A stretch of DNA of 64,000 nt. Origin: Pelagibacteraceae bacterium AG-345-O09. GTDB lineage: Bacteria; Pseudomonadota; Alphaproteobacteria; Pelagibacterales; Pelagibacteraceae. The position numbers were made by a program, and so were the translations under genes. Positions within the stretch are counted from its first letter, which is position 1. Every line of letters starts with the position of its first letter. A model generated the notes under the pieces. That model made no database searches. It saw only the letters and a list, made by a program, of their open reading frames with translations, and was not told where the DNA came from. Location: assembly GCA_003281725.1 (NCBI GenBank), contig QCBC01000002.1, forward strand, positions 62,001 to 126,000. Reading direction: 5' to 3'. Below, one piece after another: positions 22,467 through 33,568 of the stretch.

Positions 22467-22792
22467 TAATTATTTTTGATTTTTTCTAAGATTGAATTTT
22501 CAAAATTAGTATTTTGATTTGAACTATTTTGAGACTTAGAAGTTTCATTTTTTGAGCCAGTGATTAAAGATTTAATGTCTGAATTTTCGTCGTTTTTTTG
22601 TTCTTGATTATTATTTCCAGGAATAGGTAATTCATAAAATTCAGGAGGCATTACTAATGGGGATTTTTTTTTCACTAAAAACTCATCTGTACTTTTTTTT
22701 TTGTTTGAAACAAAGCCCTCCTTGATAGTTCCACAAGAATTAAGTGTTATCATCAAGATCAAAAATATTAATAATTTAGTAACTTGTTCCAT
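22466..22792 (-). CDS. DUF3035/BamF-like lipoprotein
   Basis: Lipobox-like LNSCG; LVMPPEFYELPIPG; adjacent to lspA. Confidence 0.75.
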   Translation of the reverse strand: MEQVTKLLIFLILMITLNSCGTIKEGFVSNKKKSTDEFLVKKKSPLVMPPEFYELPIPGNNNQEQKNDENSDIKSLITGSKNETSKSQNSSNQNTNFENSILEKIKNN

Positions 22793-22793
22793 T

Positions 22794-23282
22794 CTATTTT
22801 TCTTTTTTGTTATTAATTAATTCTAAAGAAATCAAAAATAATACTCCTAAGGAAATGAATATATCTGATACATTGAAAATAAACCAATGAAAATTTCCAA
22901 TATGAAAGTCTATAAAGTCAGGTACAGCTTTAAAAAATATTCGATCATAAAGGTTTCCTAATGCACCACCTAATACCATTAATAATGAGTATTTTTTAAA
23001 ACCTCTATTTTTTAAAATCATAAAAAAAATTATAATAATCAAAACAATAATTAAAATTGTCAATAAATTATAAAGATGGTCTTTATCGAATGAAAGTAGA
23101 CCAAAAGCAATTCCCTCGTTCCAAACTAAATTTATATTTAGAAATTTTGACTGAAATAAATCATAAGATAAATTTTTTTCACTTTGTGAAATTACATAAA
23201 ATTTTGATATTCTATCTAAAGAAAAAATTATGATTACTGTAAATAAATTGATTATAAGTCTCTTATTTAAATAATCTGACAT
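22794..23282 (-). CDS. lspA: Prolipoprotein signal peptidase
   Basis: NLVWNEGIAFGLL, GGALGNLYDRIFF, DFIDFHIGNFHWFIFNVSDIFIS. Confidence 0.97.
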   Translation of the reverse strand: MSDYLNKRLIINLFTVIIIFSLDRISKFYVISQSEKNLSYDLFQSKFLNINLVWNEGIAFGLLSFDKDHLYNLLTILIIVLIIIIFFMILKNRGFKKYSLLMVLGGALGNLYDRIFFKAVPDFIDFHIGNFHWFIFNVSDIFISLGVLFLISLELINNKKEK

Positions 23283-25996
23283 TTAGGGTGTCTCTCGCAT
23301 GGATCAAGTCTTATCTTCCAACAAACAGAGCATTTTTTTCCTGGTGATTTTTTTGTTACAACCTTTACATCTGCTTGATCATCAAAATAAATCTCTACTT
23401 TAGAAGTGATACACAGCTCAGCTAAATCTATTCCATTAACAATTTTTTCAAATTTGTTATTTAGTTTTATTTGAAGCTCAGCCTCAAGACTTGAGCCTAT
23501 TTCTTTACTAGCTCTTTTTTCTTCAATGCTAATATTACAAATATCTCTTATTTTAATCAATTCATCCCATTTTCTCTCAATTTTTTCATTTTCAAATTTT
23601 TTTGGGAAATCTAAGAAATTTTCTAAATGAATGCTTTTATTTTTTTTAGAAATTAATTGATAAATTTCCTCTGTAGTAAATGAAAGTATAGGAGCAAACC
23701 ATTTTAATAATGAATTTAAAATTATATTTAATAATATCAATGTAGATTTTCTTTTTTCAGAATCTTTAGGGTCACAATATAAAACATCTTTCCTAATATC
23801 AAAATAGAATGCTGACAAATCTACAGTACAAAAGTTTAACAATTCCTTATAAAGATTATGAAAATCATAATCTTTAAAATACTTATTAAACTTAATATTT
23901 AATGAATAAATTTTGTGAAGCATAAATTGCTCTAATTCTGGTAATTGTTTATTATCAATATTATCCATTTTAATTTCCTCAAAATTGTCGTTTAAATTTC
24001 CAAGCAAATATCTAAAGGTATTTCTAATTTTTCTATAGGACTCGGAATGTTGATCTAATATTGAATAATCTATTCTTAGATCCTCAGCATAATTAGATGA
24101 AGCAACCCAAATTCTTAATATATCTGCTCCATACTTTTTTAAAATATCTTCTGGTGCAATTACATTACCTAAAGATTTTGACATTTTTAGACCTTTTCCA
24201 TCAACAACAAAACCATGAGAAAGAATAGATTCAAATGGTGCTTTACCCCTTGTTCCACACGATTGTAATAATGAAGAATGAAACCATCCTCTATGTTGAT
24301 CAGATCCTTCTAAATACATTGATGCAGGCCACTTTAAATCTTTTCTTTTTTCTAAAACAAAAGAATGTGTTGAACCACTATCAAACCACACCTCTACAAT
24401 ATCGCTTAGCTTTTCAAAATCTTCTGCTTTATATTTTTTTCCTAAAAATTTTTGAGAATCATCAGAAAACCAACAGTCAGAACCCTCTTTTTCATAAATT
24501 TTAGCTATTGTATCAAAAACATCATCGTCTACTAATATCTCTTTAGTTTTTTTGTTTACAAATATAGGTAATGGAACCCCCCAAACCCTTTGTCTTGATA
24601 CACACCAATCTGGTCTAGTTTCAATCATCGATTTTAATCTCTCTTTACCATTGCTTGGGTAAAAAATTGTCTCATCAATTGCTTTCAAAGCTTTTTTTCT
24701 AAGTTTGTGACTCTCCATTGAAATAAACCATTGTGGAGTTGCCCTATGAACCAAAGGTGCTTTAGATCTCCATGAGTGGGGATAGGAGTGAATCAATTCA
24801 CCATTTTTTAATAGTTTTTTTTGTTCTTTTAACTTCTCTATTACAATGGGATTTGCTTTAAAAATATGAATACCTTCAAATAAAGAAACATTTTTTGTGT
24901 ATTTTCCATCTCCATCGACTGTTTCAATTGCTTTAATCCCATTATTAATACAAAGATTAAAATCATCTGGTCCATGGCTTGGCGCACAATGCACAATTCC
25001 AGTACCTTGTTCGGTTGTTACAAAGCGTGCCTCTAGCATAGGTATATCATAATCATAGCCCAAATCTAAAAAAGGGTGGTTACAAATTGTATTTTTAAAA
25101 TCTTTACCTTTAAAACTTTTTAAATTTTTATATTTTTGAATTTCACAATCCTTGATAACTGTCTCTAATAATGATTTGGCAATAACAATTTTTTTATCTT
25201 TAAATTCACCATTATCGATAATCTGAATTAATAAATAATCTAAACTCTCATTATAAGCTAAAGCTTTATTTGCGGGTATTGTCCAAGGAGTAGTGGTCCA
25301 AATAACAATATTACTATTTTCAAGCTCTTTAATATTTGATGACTTAACTGGAAAATTTACATAAATGGTATCAGATTTATGATCTTGATACTCTACCTCA
25401 GCGTCTGCTAAAGCAGTTTTTTCTACTGTAGACCATAACACGGGTTTAAATCCCCTATATAAGCTTCCTTCTTTTAAAAACTTTCCAAGTTCCCTAACAA
25501 TTTGTGCTTCAGCATCATAGCTCATCGTAGAATAATAATTTTCCCAATCTCCAACAACGCCAAGTCTTTTAAATTGTTCTTTATGAACCCCTATCCACTT
25601 TTCAGCAAATGATCTACATTCTTTTCTAAATTCAACGATAGGAACTTCGTTCTTATTTTTTTTATTTTTTTTGTATTGTTCTTCAATTTTCCACTCAATT
25701 GGTAATCCATGACAATCCCATCCAGGAACATAAACTGAGTCTTTACCATCCATTTGATGAAATTTAACAATTATATCTTTTAAAATTTTATTAAGAGCTG
25801 TTCCCATGTGAATATTTCCATTTGCATATGGGGGACCATCATGAAGAACAAATTTTTTAGCACCTTTTCTTGAATTCCTTAGCTCCTTATAAAGATCAAT
25901 TTTTTTCCATAATTCTAAAATTTCAGGCTCTCTGGTGGGCAGATTAGCCTTCATGGAAAAAGTTGTTTTTGGAAGATTTATTTTTTCTTTGCTCAT
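23267..25996 (-). CDS. ileS: Isoleucyl-tRNA synthetase
   Basis: HDGPPYANGNIHMGTALNK, GWDCHGLPIEW, LEGSDQHRGWFHSSLL, KMSKSLGN. Confidence 0.98.
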   Translation of the reverse strand: MSKEKINLPKTTFSMKANLPTREPEILELWKKIDLYKELRNSRKGAKKFVLHDGPPYANGNIHMGTALNKILKDIIVKFHQMDGKDSVYVPGWDCHGLPIEWKIEEQYKKNKKNKNEVPIVEFRKECRSFAEKWIGVHKEQFKRLGVVGDWENYYSTMSYDAEAQIVRELGKFLKEGSLYRGFKPVLWSTVEKTALADAEVEYQDHKSDTIYVNFPVKSSNIKELENSNIVIWTTTPWTIPANKALAYNESLDYLLIQIIDNGEFKDKKIVIAKSLLETVIKDCEIQKYKNLKSFKGKDFKNTICNHPFLDLGYDYDIPMLEARFVTTEQGTGIVHCAPSHGPDDFNLCINNGIKAIETVDGDGKYTKNVSLFEGIHIFKANPIVIEKLKEQKKLLKNGELIHSYPHSWRSKAPLVHRATPQWFISMESHKLRKKALKAIDETIFYPSNGKERLKSMIETRPDWCVSRQRVWGVPLPIFVNKKTKEILVDDDVFDTIAKIYEKEGSDCWFSDDSQKFLGKKYKAEDFEKLSDIVEVWFDSGSTHSFVLEKRKDLKWPASMYLEGSDQHRGWFHSSLLQSCGTRGKAPFESILSHGFVVDGKGLKMSKSLGNVIAPEDILKKYGADILRIWVASSNYAEDLRIDYSILDQHSESYRKIRNTFRYLLGNLNDNFEEIKMDNIDNKQLPELEQFMLHKIYSLNIKFNKYFKDYDFHNLYKELLNFCTVDLSAFYFDIRKDVLYCDPKDSEKRKSTLILLNIILNSLLKWFAPILSFTTEEIYQLISKKNKSIHLENFLDFPKKFENEKIERKWDELIKIRDICNISIEEKRASKEIGSSLEAELQIKLNNKFEKIVNGIDLAELCITSKVEIYFDDQADVKVVTKKSPGKKCSVCWKIRLDPCERHPKCQII

Positions 25997-26925
25997 TTTA
26001 TTTTTTTTGCTTTTGATAAGTCTACTTTAATTTGTTTTTTTAATTGTTCCACATTTTTGAATTTTTTCTCTTTTCTGATAAATTTAAAGAATTCAACAGT
26101 TAAGTACTTATTATATAAATTTCCAGAGAAATTAAATAAATGGACTTCTAATAAGATTTTTGTTCCATTGAATGTTGGTCTGTAACCTAAATTAGCTATA
26201 CCTTTAATGAGTTTAGAGTTTTTTTTGACTTTAGCTTTTACTGCATAAACTCCTGGGCAAGCTAAAATATAATCCTTAATATCAATGTTCGCAGTTGGAA
26301 AACCTATTTTTTTTCCTAGTTGCCTCCCCTTTTGAACTTTACCCTCTATCGACCATTTTCTATTTAAAAGTTTGTTGGCTTTATCTAGTTTACCTTTTTG
26401 TAAATAATTTCTAATAAGAGATGAGGAGATTACTTTTTTTTTTATTAATAAAGGTTTTGGATTAACTATCTTATAATGAAATTTATTTTCAAATTTAATT
26501 AATTGATAAACATCTCCTTCTCTATTGTTACCAAACCTAAAATTGTTACTAACGAATATAAATTTTGCATTTAATTTTTTTACTAATATTTTTTTAATAA
26601 AGTGAGTTGATTTTGTTTTTGAAAAAGCTTTGTTAAACTTTTTTGTAATCACAAAATCAACATTAAATTTATTCAAAAGTCTCATTTTTTGTTTTTTACT
26701 AGAAATCCTAAAATTTTTAATATCTTTTTTAAAATACATCTTTGGCATTGGTTCAAAAGTCATAACTCCAATTTTATGAGAAAATTTTTTTTTATATTTC
26801 TTTGCTAAATTAAATAACTTTCGATGACCCAAATGAAGTCCATCAAAATTGCCAATTAAGATTATTGAACCTTTGTGATGAGATTTGATATTAAAATTAT
26901 TATAAAAATTAATTTTTTTTACCAT
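25993..26925 (-). CDS. ribF: Bifunctional riboflavin kinase/FAD synthetase
   Basis: LIGNFDGLHLGHRKLF, GRQLGKKIGFPTANI, GIANLGYRPTF. Confidence 0.96.
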   Translation of the reverse strand: MVKKINFYNNFNIKSHHKGSIILIGNFDGLHLGHRKLFNLAKKYKKKFSHKIGVMTFEPMPKMYFKKDIKNFRISSKKQKMRLLNKFNVDFVITKKFNKAFSKTKSTHFIKKILVKKLNAKFIFVSNNFRFGNNREGDVYQLIKFENKFHYKIVNPKPLLIKKKVISSSLIRNYLQKGKLDKANKLLNRKWSIEGKVQKGRQLGKKIGFPTANIDIKDYILACPGVYAVKAKVKKNSKLIKGIANLGYRPTFNGTKILLEVHLFNFSGNLYNKYLTVEFFKFIRKEKKFKNVEQLKKQIKVDLSKAKKIK

Positions 26926-27737
26926 CTTAATTCTGATTGAATATAGTTACATATAGTTTCATAAGACTTCGAAGTTTCATCTATTCCTTTTTCTTTAATT
27001 TCATTTCTATGGACTCCATTTGAAATTATAAGAGAATCAAAATTTAAAAGATTTGCCCCTTTAATATCAGTGTTTAAATTATCACCTATTGATAATACCT
27101 TCTTATTTTTATTATTAATGGCTTGATGATAAACTTCTGGGTAAGGTTTGCCAAAGTATACAACCTCACCACCCATTTTTTCAAAAACCATTGCCACAGA
27201 TCCAGCACATAGCTCTCTCACATTGCCTCTATCTACAATTAAATCAGGGTTTGTGCAGATCATCTTTTTTTTCAAATTATTTTCAAATAATTTTTTATAG
27301 TATTTAAGATCTTTATCATAATCATCAAATAAACCTGTACATAAAAAATATTCACTATTTTTTATATTATCCGATTTCATTTTTTTAAAATCATTAAATA
27401 AATCAAAATCTCTAGGTGGACCAATATGAAAGAAAAACTTGTCTATTAAATTTTTTTTTAAATAATTTAAGGCTGCTTGTCCTGATGAAAAAACATGTTC
27501 CCTAACTTCTCTTTCCATGCCTAACTTTTCTAAAAAGGATTTTACAGTACTATTGGGTCTTGGTGCATTTGTGAGCAAGACATAGTCTTTGTTTTTTTTA
27601 TTAATTTCATCTAAGACCTTTATAGCTTCGCCATGAAGATTAATTCCATTATGAACTACGCCCCACAAATCTATATAAAACAACTGATAATTGTCAGCAA
27701 TAGAGCTTAACCCCTCTTTGTCTAAATTTTTAGCCAT
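26919..27737 (-). CDS. HAD hydrolase, class IIA (TIGR01459-like)
   Basis: IDLWGVVHNG, LLTNAPRP, GKPYPEVY, SIGDNLNTDIKGA. Confidence 0.92.
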   Translation of the reverse strand: MAKNLDKEGLSSIADNYQLFYIDLWGVVHNGINLHGEAIKVLDEINKKNKDYVLLTNAPRPNSTVKSFLEKLGMEREVREHVFSSGQAALNYLKKNLIDKFFFHIGPPRDFDLFNDFKKMKSDNIKNSEYFLCTGLFDDYDKDLKYYKKLFENNLKKKMICTNPDLIVDRGNVRELCAGSVAMVFEKMGGEVVYFGKPYPEVYHQAINNKNKKVLSIGDNLNTDIKGANLLNFDSLIISNGVHRNEIKEKGIDETSKSYETICNYIQSELRW

Positions 27738-27806
27738 TAAAATAATCTATAAACCATAAAATCCTTAATTTCCTATATTTTTTAACTAACTTATTTTGAA
27801 CTATAT

Positions 27807-27834
27807 CTTGAAATAGTAATGCCAATCTCTATAT
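27807..27834 (+). promoter_or_regulatory. Putative heat-shock (RpoH-type) promoter of groESL
   Basis: CTTGAA (27807-27812), 16 nt, CTATAT (27829-27834); same -35 hexamer and same spacing as upstream of hsp20. Confidence 0.6.
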
Positions 27835-27860
27835 GAAGTCCATATTATAAAGGAGAATTT

Positions 27861-28151
27861 ATGAAATTTAGACCGTTACACGATAGAGTTTTAATAGAAG
27901 TTTTAGACAGTAGTGAAAAAACTGCAGGAGGAATAATCATACCAGACACTGCGCAGGAAAAACCCCAAGAAGGAAAAGTTGTTGCTATTGGTGGTGGTAC
28001 AAAAACTGAAGATGGAAAAAAAATTCCAATGGATGTAAAGGTTGGTGATAAAGTTTTATTTGGCAAATGGTCAGGAACTGAAGTCAAAATTGATGGTAAA
28101 GAATATAGCATAATGAAAGAGTCTGACATTATGGGTATTTCAAGTAAATAA
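27861..28151 (+). CDS. groES: Co-chaperonin GroES
   Basis: [49 protein letters not shown] Shine-Dalgarno. Confidence 0.99.
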   Translation: MKFRPLHDRVLIEVLDSSEKTAGGIIIPDTAQEKPQEGKVVAIGGGTKTEDGKKIPMDVKVGDKVLFGKWSGTEVKIDGKEYSIMKESDIMGISSK

Positions 28152-28156
28152 ATTAA

Positions 28157-29839
<1,683 letters not shown>

Positions 29840-29849
29840 TACGTTTCAA

Positions 29850-29867
29850 TTTAGAGAACACTCTAAA
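29850..29867 (+). other. Short perfect hairpin after groEL
   Basis: TTTAGAG-AACA-CTCTAAA. Confidence 0.5.
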
Positions 29868-29890
29868 TACATACACTAAACAAAATTAGA

Positions 29891-29925
29891 ACCCTCGGAA
29901 CAAAAGTTTCGGGGGTTTTTTTATA
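29891..29925 (+). terminator. Intrinsic terminator of groESL
   Basis: ACCCTCGGAAC-AAAA-GTTTCGGGGGT stem (one G-U region) followed by a T run. Confidence 0.85.
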
Positions 29926-29954
29926 TCTTATTTTAGTCCTGTTTCTCAGTTGAA

Positions 29955-30638
29955 TCATCTTCTAAGTATAACCGCTCTAAGTAAAAACCAAACATTTCTT
30001 AAGTTTAATATGCTTGTTAATGATCCTATTACATAGGTAAAAGCACATACTCTTAAAATAGATTTACATGATGAATGATATTCAACTGGAATTTTCTTTT
30101 CCAATATTGGCATTGCTCTTTTAAAACTAGCATCTAATTCAACATCTAAAGTAATTAGATGAGAAATCATTGTAATTAATATTGATGCAAAAATTATTAA
30201 TACACAAACTCTTATAAAAGGTAGTGCCCCAGTTGCTAAAATAGCAGGGATACCAGCATAAAGTAATAAACTTGATATTTTATTTAACCATGCTGTTTTT
30301 GAAATAATTTTTTGCCTTCTTATAAGAGGTGGATAATTTTCTTTATCCTGAATTGCATGACCTATTTCATGGCACATGACCGTGATACTTGTAATGCTTT
30401 TTTTATCTAGTCTATCTGGTTTAACTCTTACAGTTTTTGAGTTTGGATCATAATGATCTCCAATTTTTGTATCTTCAATTTTAACATTTTCTAAATCTTG
30501 TTCTTTTAACAAATTCAAACCAAATTCTTTTGCCGTGAAAGGCATATTCGGAAGGACATCATCGTGTTTATTTAATGTATAATTTACCCACAATCCTGGC
30601 ACGATATAAATCAAAATTCCAAAAAGATAAAAAATCAT
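29955..30638 (-). CDS. YugP-type neutral zinc metallopeptidase, membrane-bound
   Basis: VMCHEIGHAIQDKENYPPL (HEIGH zinc motif) with flanking TM segments. Confidence 0.88.
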   Translation of the reverse strand: MIFYLFGILIYIVPGLWVNYTLNKHDDVLPNMPFTAKEFGLNLLKEQDLENVKIEDTKIGDHYDPNSKTVRVKPDRLDKKSITSITVMCHEIGHAIQDKENYPPLIRRQKIISKTAWLNKISSLLLYAGIPAILATGALPFIRVCVLIIFASILITMISHLITLDVELDASFKRAMPILEKKIPVEYHSSCKSILRVCAFTYVIGSLTSILNLRNVWFLLRAVILRR

Positions 30639-31330
30639 TAATAATTTTTAATCCTTTGATTTCTTTTATTTATAAATTCAATCATATTTTTTCTGTACAA
30701 TTTGTATTCTACTATATCATTTGGGATAGGTGAATTTTCAAAATTATTAAATGGTAGAAAATAATTTATTTTAGAGTATTTTTCTTTAACCAAATCTTGA
30801 AGAAGAAAAAAATCTACATATCCTTCAAAGTTGTCAAATAATTCAAAAAAAGACCTATATCTATTTAAAGTTTCAGTTAATGGACTATTTTCATTTAGAT
30901 AAAATCTTTTTATACATTCAAGTGTTAAATCAAATCTATCTTTAATCTTGCCATTTACTCCACGAGAACCATTGATTGTCATTTTATCATCAACTCTATT
31001 AGAAGGAAATATTATGTATCCTCCAATAGTACAACCAAGATTATAAAAAGGTTCTATTTCGTTTTTAGGAATTTGTTTAATAATATGTTCTGTTCTTTTC
31101 CATCTACTGTAATCATGGGCAAGTGAGTCGCTTGACAAAAAAAACTCTCCCAAATCTGATTTATGATGTAAAATTTTAGGTGTTTTAATATCTAATTTAA
31201 AAATTGATCCATTTGGTAAAGATTTACTCCAGAGAAGTTGATGATATTTTCTTAGAGTTTCACTATATGAATCAGGATCTTTTCCTTTAGGTGTATCAGA
31301 ATAAAAATTAAAATTAATATCTATATCCAT
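30638..31330 (-). CDS. Uncharacterised DUF6994-like protein
   Basis: Intact ORF coupled to the metallopeptidase; start chosen at MDIDINFNFYSD (31330); family assignment from memory. Confidence 0.6.
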   Translation of the reverse strand: MDIDINFNFYSDTPKGKDPDSYSETLRKYHQLLWSKSLPNGSIFKLDIKTPKILHHKSDLGEFFLSSDSLAHDYSRWKRTEHIIKQIPKNEIEPFYNLGCTIGGYIIFPSNRVDDKMTINGSRGVNGKIKDRFDLTLECIKRFYLNENSPLTETLNRYRSFFELFDNFEGYVDFFLLQDLVKEKYSKINYFLPFNNFENSPIPNDIVEYKLYRKNMIEFINKRNQRIKNY

Positions 31331-31487
31331 AAAACAAAACTTAACCCCACCTTTCAATGAAATCATCTTTTAAGTTGCTTTTAAATTAGAGCGTTTCCTC
31401 AATGAAGTTTTCAATGAAGTTCTTCAATAAGTAAGTATTAGCCTACTAGAAATGCGAATGTAAAGCCCTATTCTAAAATGAAATTTA

Positions 31488-31517
31488 AAGCCCATCTTTT
31501 GATGGCCTTTTTTTTTA
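31488..31517 (+). terminator. Orphan intrinsic terminator, plus strand
   Basis: AAAGCCCATC-TTTT-GATGGCCTTT followed by a long T run; no annotated plus-strand gene upstream. Confidence 0.7.
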
Positions 31518-31536
31518 GGTCTAGTAAAATAAGAAA

Positions 31537-31653
31537 ATGTCAAAAAGATATAGTGGTAAATCCTTTAAAGACTCTAGTGTCAACAAAAAACCAAAATTAA
31601 GTTTAAAAGAAAAAAGAAAGCTCAAAAGAGAAAAAACAAAAAAAACAAATTAA
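31537..31653 (+). CDS. Small highly basic protein (38 aa); absent from the supplied ORF track
   Basis: Manual translation: MSKRYSGKSFKDSSVNKKPKLSLKEKRKLKREKTKKTN*. Confidence 0.55.
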   Translation: MSKRYSGKSFKDSSVNKKPKLSLKEKRKLKREKTKKTN

Positions 31654-31741
31654 AAAACCATATTTTTCCTCAAATTTTAATATTTATTAACCTTTTTTAA
31701 AGTTTCCAAAAAAAAAAATTAATGTATAAGAGCCACAAATT

Positions 31742-33568
31742 ATGAGTAACGATATAAGAAACATCACTATCATTGCACACGTTGACCACGGTAAAACAAC
31801 TTTAATTGATAATCTAATGAAACAAAGTGGTTCATTTAGAGAAAATGAAGTTGTTGATGAAAGATTAATGGACTCCGGAGAACTAGAAAAAGAAAGAGGA
31901 ATTACTATTCTGGCAAAACCTGCTTCAATAAATTGGAAAAATTCAAGAATAAATATTATTGATACTCCTGGTCACCGAGATTTTGCTGCAGAAGTTGAGA
32001 GGGTTTTAAGTATGGCTGATGGTGCCTTATTATTAATTGACTCAGCTGAAGGTGTTATGCCCCAAACAAAATTTGTATTGTCAAAAGCTTTAAAGCAAGG
32101 ATTAAAACCTATTGTTGTGATAAACAAACTTGATAAAGCAGATCAAAGAGCTAATGAAGTATTAGATGAAACATTTGATTTATTTGTAAGTTTAGATGCA
32201 AATGAAGAACAATTAGATTTTCCAGTTCTGTATGCAAGTGGAAGATCTGGATGGGCTGATAAAGAAGAAGAAGGTCCAAGAGAAAATTTAAATCCTCTTT
32301 TAGATCAAATAATTGAACATGTTAAACCAGCAGAATTAGATAAATCTAAGCCCTTTGCAATGCTATCAACATTGCTTTATGCAGATAGCTTTTTAGGAAG
32401 AAGTTTAGTAGGAAGAATTACTCAAGGAACTGCTAAGGCTAACCAATCAATCAAGGCAATTAATCTAAAAGGTGAAAAAGTTGATGAAGGCAGATTAACA
32501 AAAATTTTTAGATATGAAGGAACAAAAAAAGTTCCTATAGAAGTTGGAGAAGCAGGAGATATTGTGGTTGTTGCAGGTTTAGAGAAAGCTAGTGTTGCTG
32601 ATACAATTTGTAATTTAGAGGTTAATGAACCAATTTCAGCTACTCCTATTGATCCTCCAACTATGTCCATTACTATTACAGTTAATACATCTCCTTTAGC
32701 TGGCACTGAAGGCAAAAAGCTTACCAGTACTCAAATTAGAGATAGATTGATCATTGAAGCACAGAATAATGTTGGAATTACTTTTTCAGAAAATGATAAA
32801 AATGACTCTTTTGTAGTAAGCGGTAGAGGAGAATTAATGTTAGAAATATTACTAACTCAAATGAGAAGAGAAGGCTTTGAAATGACAGTTAGTCCTCCAA
32901 AAGTTTTATACAGAAAAGATAAAGATGGAAATAAACTTGAACCAATTGAAGAAATTACTATGGACATTGATGAAGAATATTCATCAAAAATTATTGATTC
33001 TATGAATAGAAGAAAAGGGAAGTTAGTAGAATTAAAAGATACTGGTAAAGATAAAAAACGATTAATTTTCCATGCTCCTACAAGAGGTTTAATGGGTTAT
33101 ACAAGTCGATTTCTTACATTAACAAAAGGAAATGGTGTTATTAATAGAATTTTCCATGATTACGGTAAATTTGAAGGAGAAATGGAAGGTAGAAGAAACG
33201 GTGCTTTAATTTCAATGGAAAAAGGGAAAGCAGTTGCTTTTGCGATATTTAACTTACAGGCCAGAGGTGAAATGTTTGTAACGCATAATGATCCAGTTTA
33301 TCCAGGCATGATAGTTGGATTATCACCAAAACCAGGAGATATGATAATTAATGTTATGAAGGGTAAAAAACTTACCAACATGAGAACTCAAGGCACAGAT
33401 GAAAATGTTGTGCTTACTCCAGTAAGAAAAATGTCAATAGCTGAACAGTTAAGCATGCTAAACACTGATGAAGCTTTAGAGATTACGCCAGAATCATGCA
33501 GATTAAGAAAAGCTATTCTTGACCCAAATGAGAGAAAAAGAAGTGAAAAATCAAATTCTGCAGCCTAA
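31742..33568 (+). CDS. typA: Ribosome-associated GTPase TypA/BipA
   Basis: IIAHVDHGKTTL, ERGITILAK, IDTPGHRDF, NKLDK; TypA C-terminal domain. Confidence 0.98.
   Translation: MSNDIRNITIIAHVDHGKTTLIDNLMKQSGSFRENEVVDERLMDSGELEKERGITILAKPASINWKNSRINIIDTPGHRDFAAEVERVLSMADGALLLIDSAEGVMPQTKFVLSKALKQGLKPIVVINKLDKADQRANEVLDETFDLFVSLDANEEQLDFPVLYASGRSGWADKEEEGPRENLNPLLDQIIEHVKPAELDKSKPFAMLSTLLYADSFLGRSLVGRITQGTAKANQSIKAINLKGEKVDEGRLTKIFRYEGTKKVPIEVGEAGDIVVVAGLEKASVADTICNLEVNEPISATPIDPPTMSITITVNTSPLAGTEGKKLTSTQIRDRLIIEAQNNVGITFSENDKNDSFVVSGRGELMLEILLTQMRREGFEMTVSPPKVLYRKDKDGNKLEPIEEITMDIDEEYSSKIIDSMNRRKGKLVELKDTGKDKKRLIFHAPTRGLMGYTSRFLTLTKGNGVINRIFHDYGKFEGEMEGRRNGALISMEKGKAVAFAIFNLQARGEMFVTHNDPVYPGMIVGLSPKPGDMIINVMKGKKLTNMRTQGTDENVVLTPVRKMSIAEQLSMLNTDEALEITPESCRLRKAILDPNERKRSEKSNSAA

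Noticed and set aside
24235-24504. 89-aa plus ORF inside ileS
   Set aside because: Antisense to an unambiguous tRNA synthetase.
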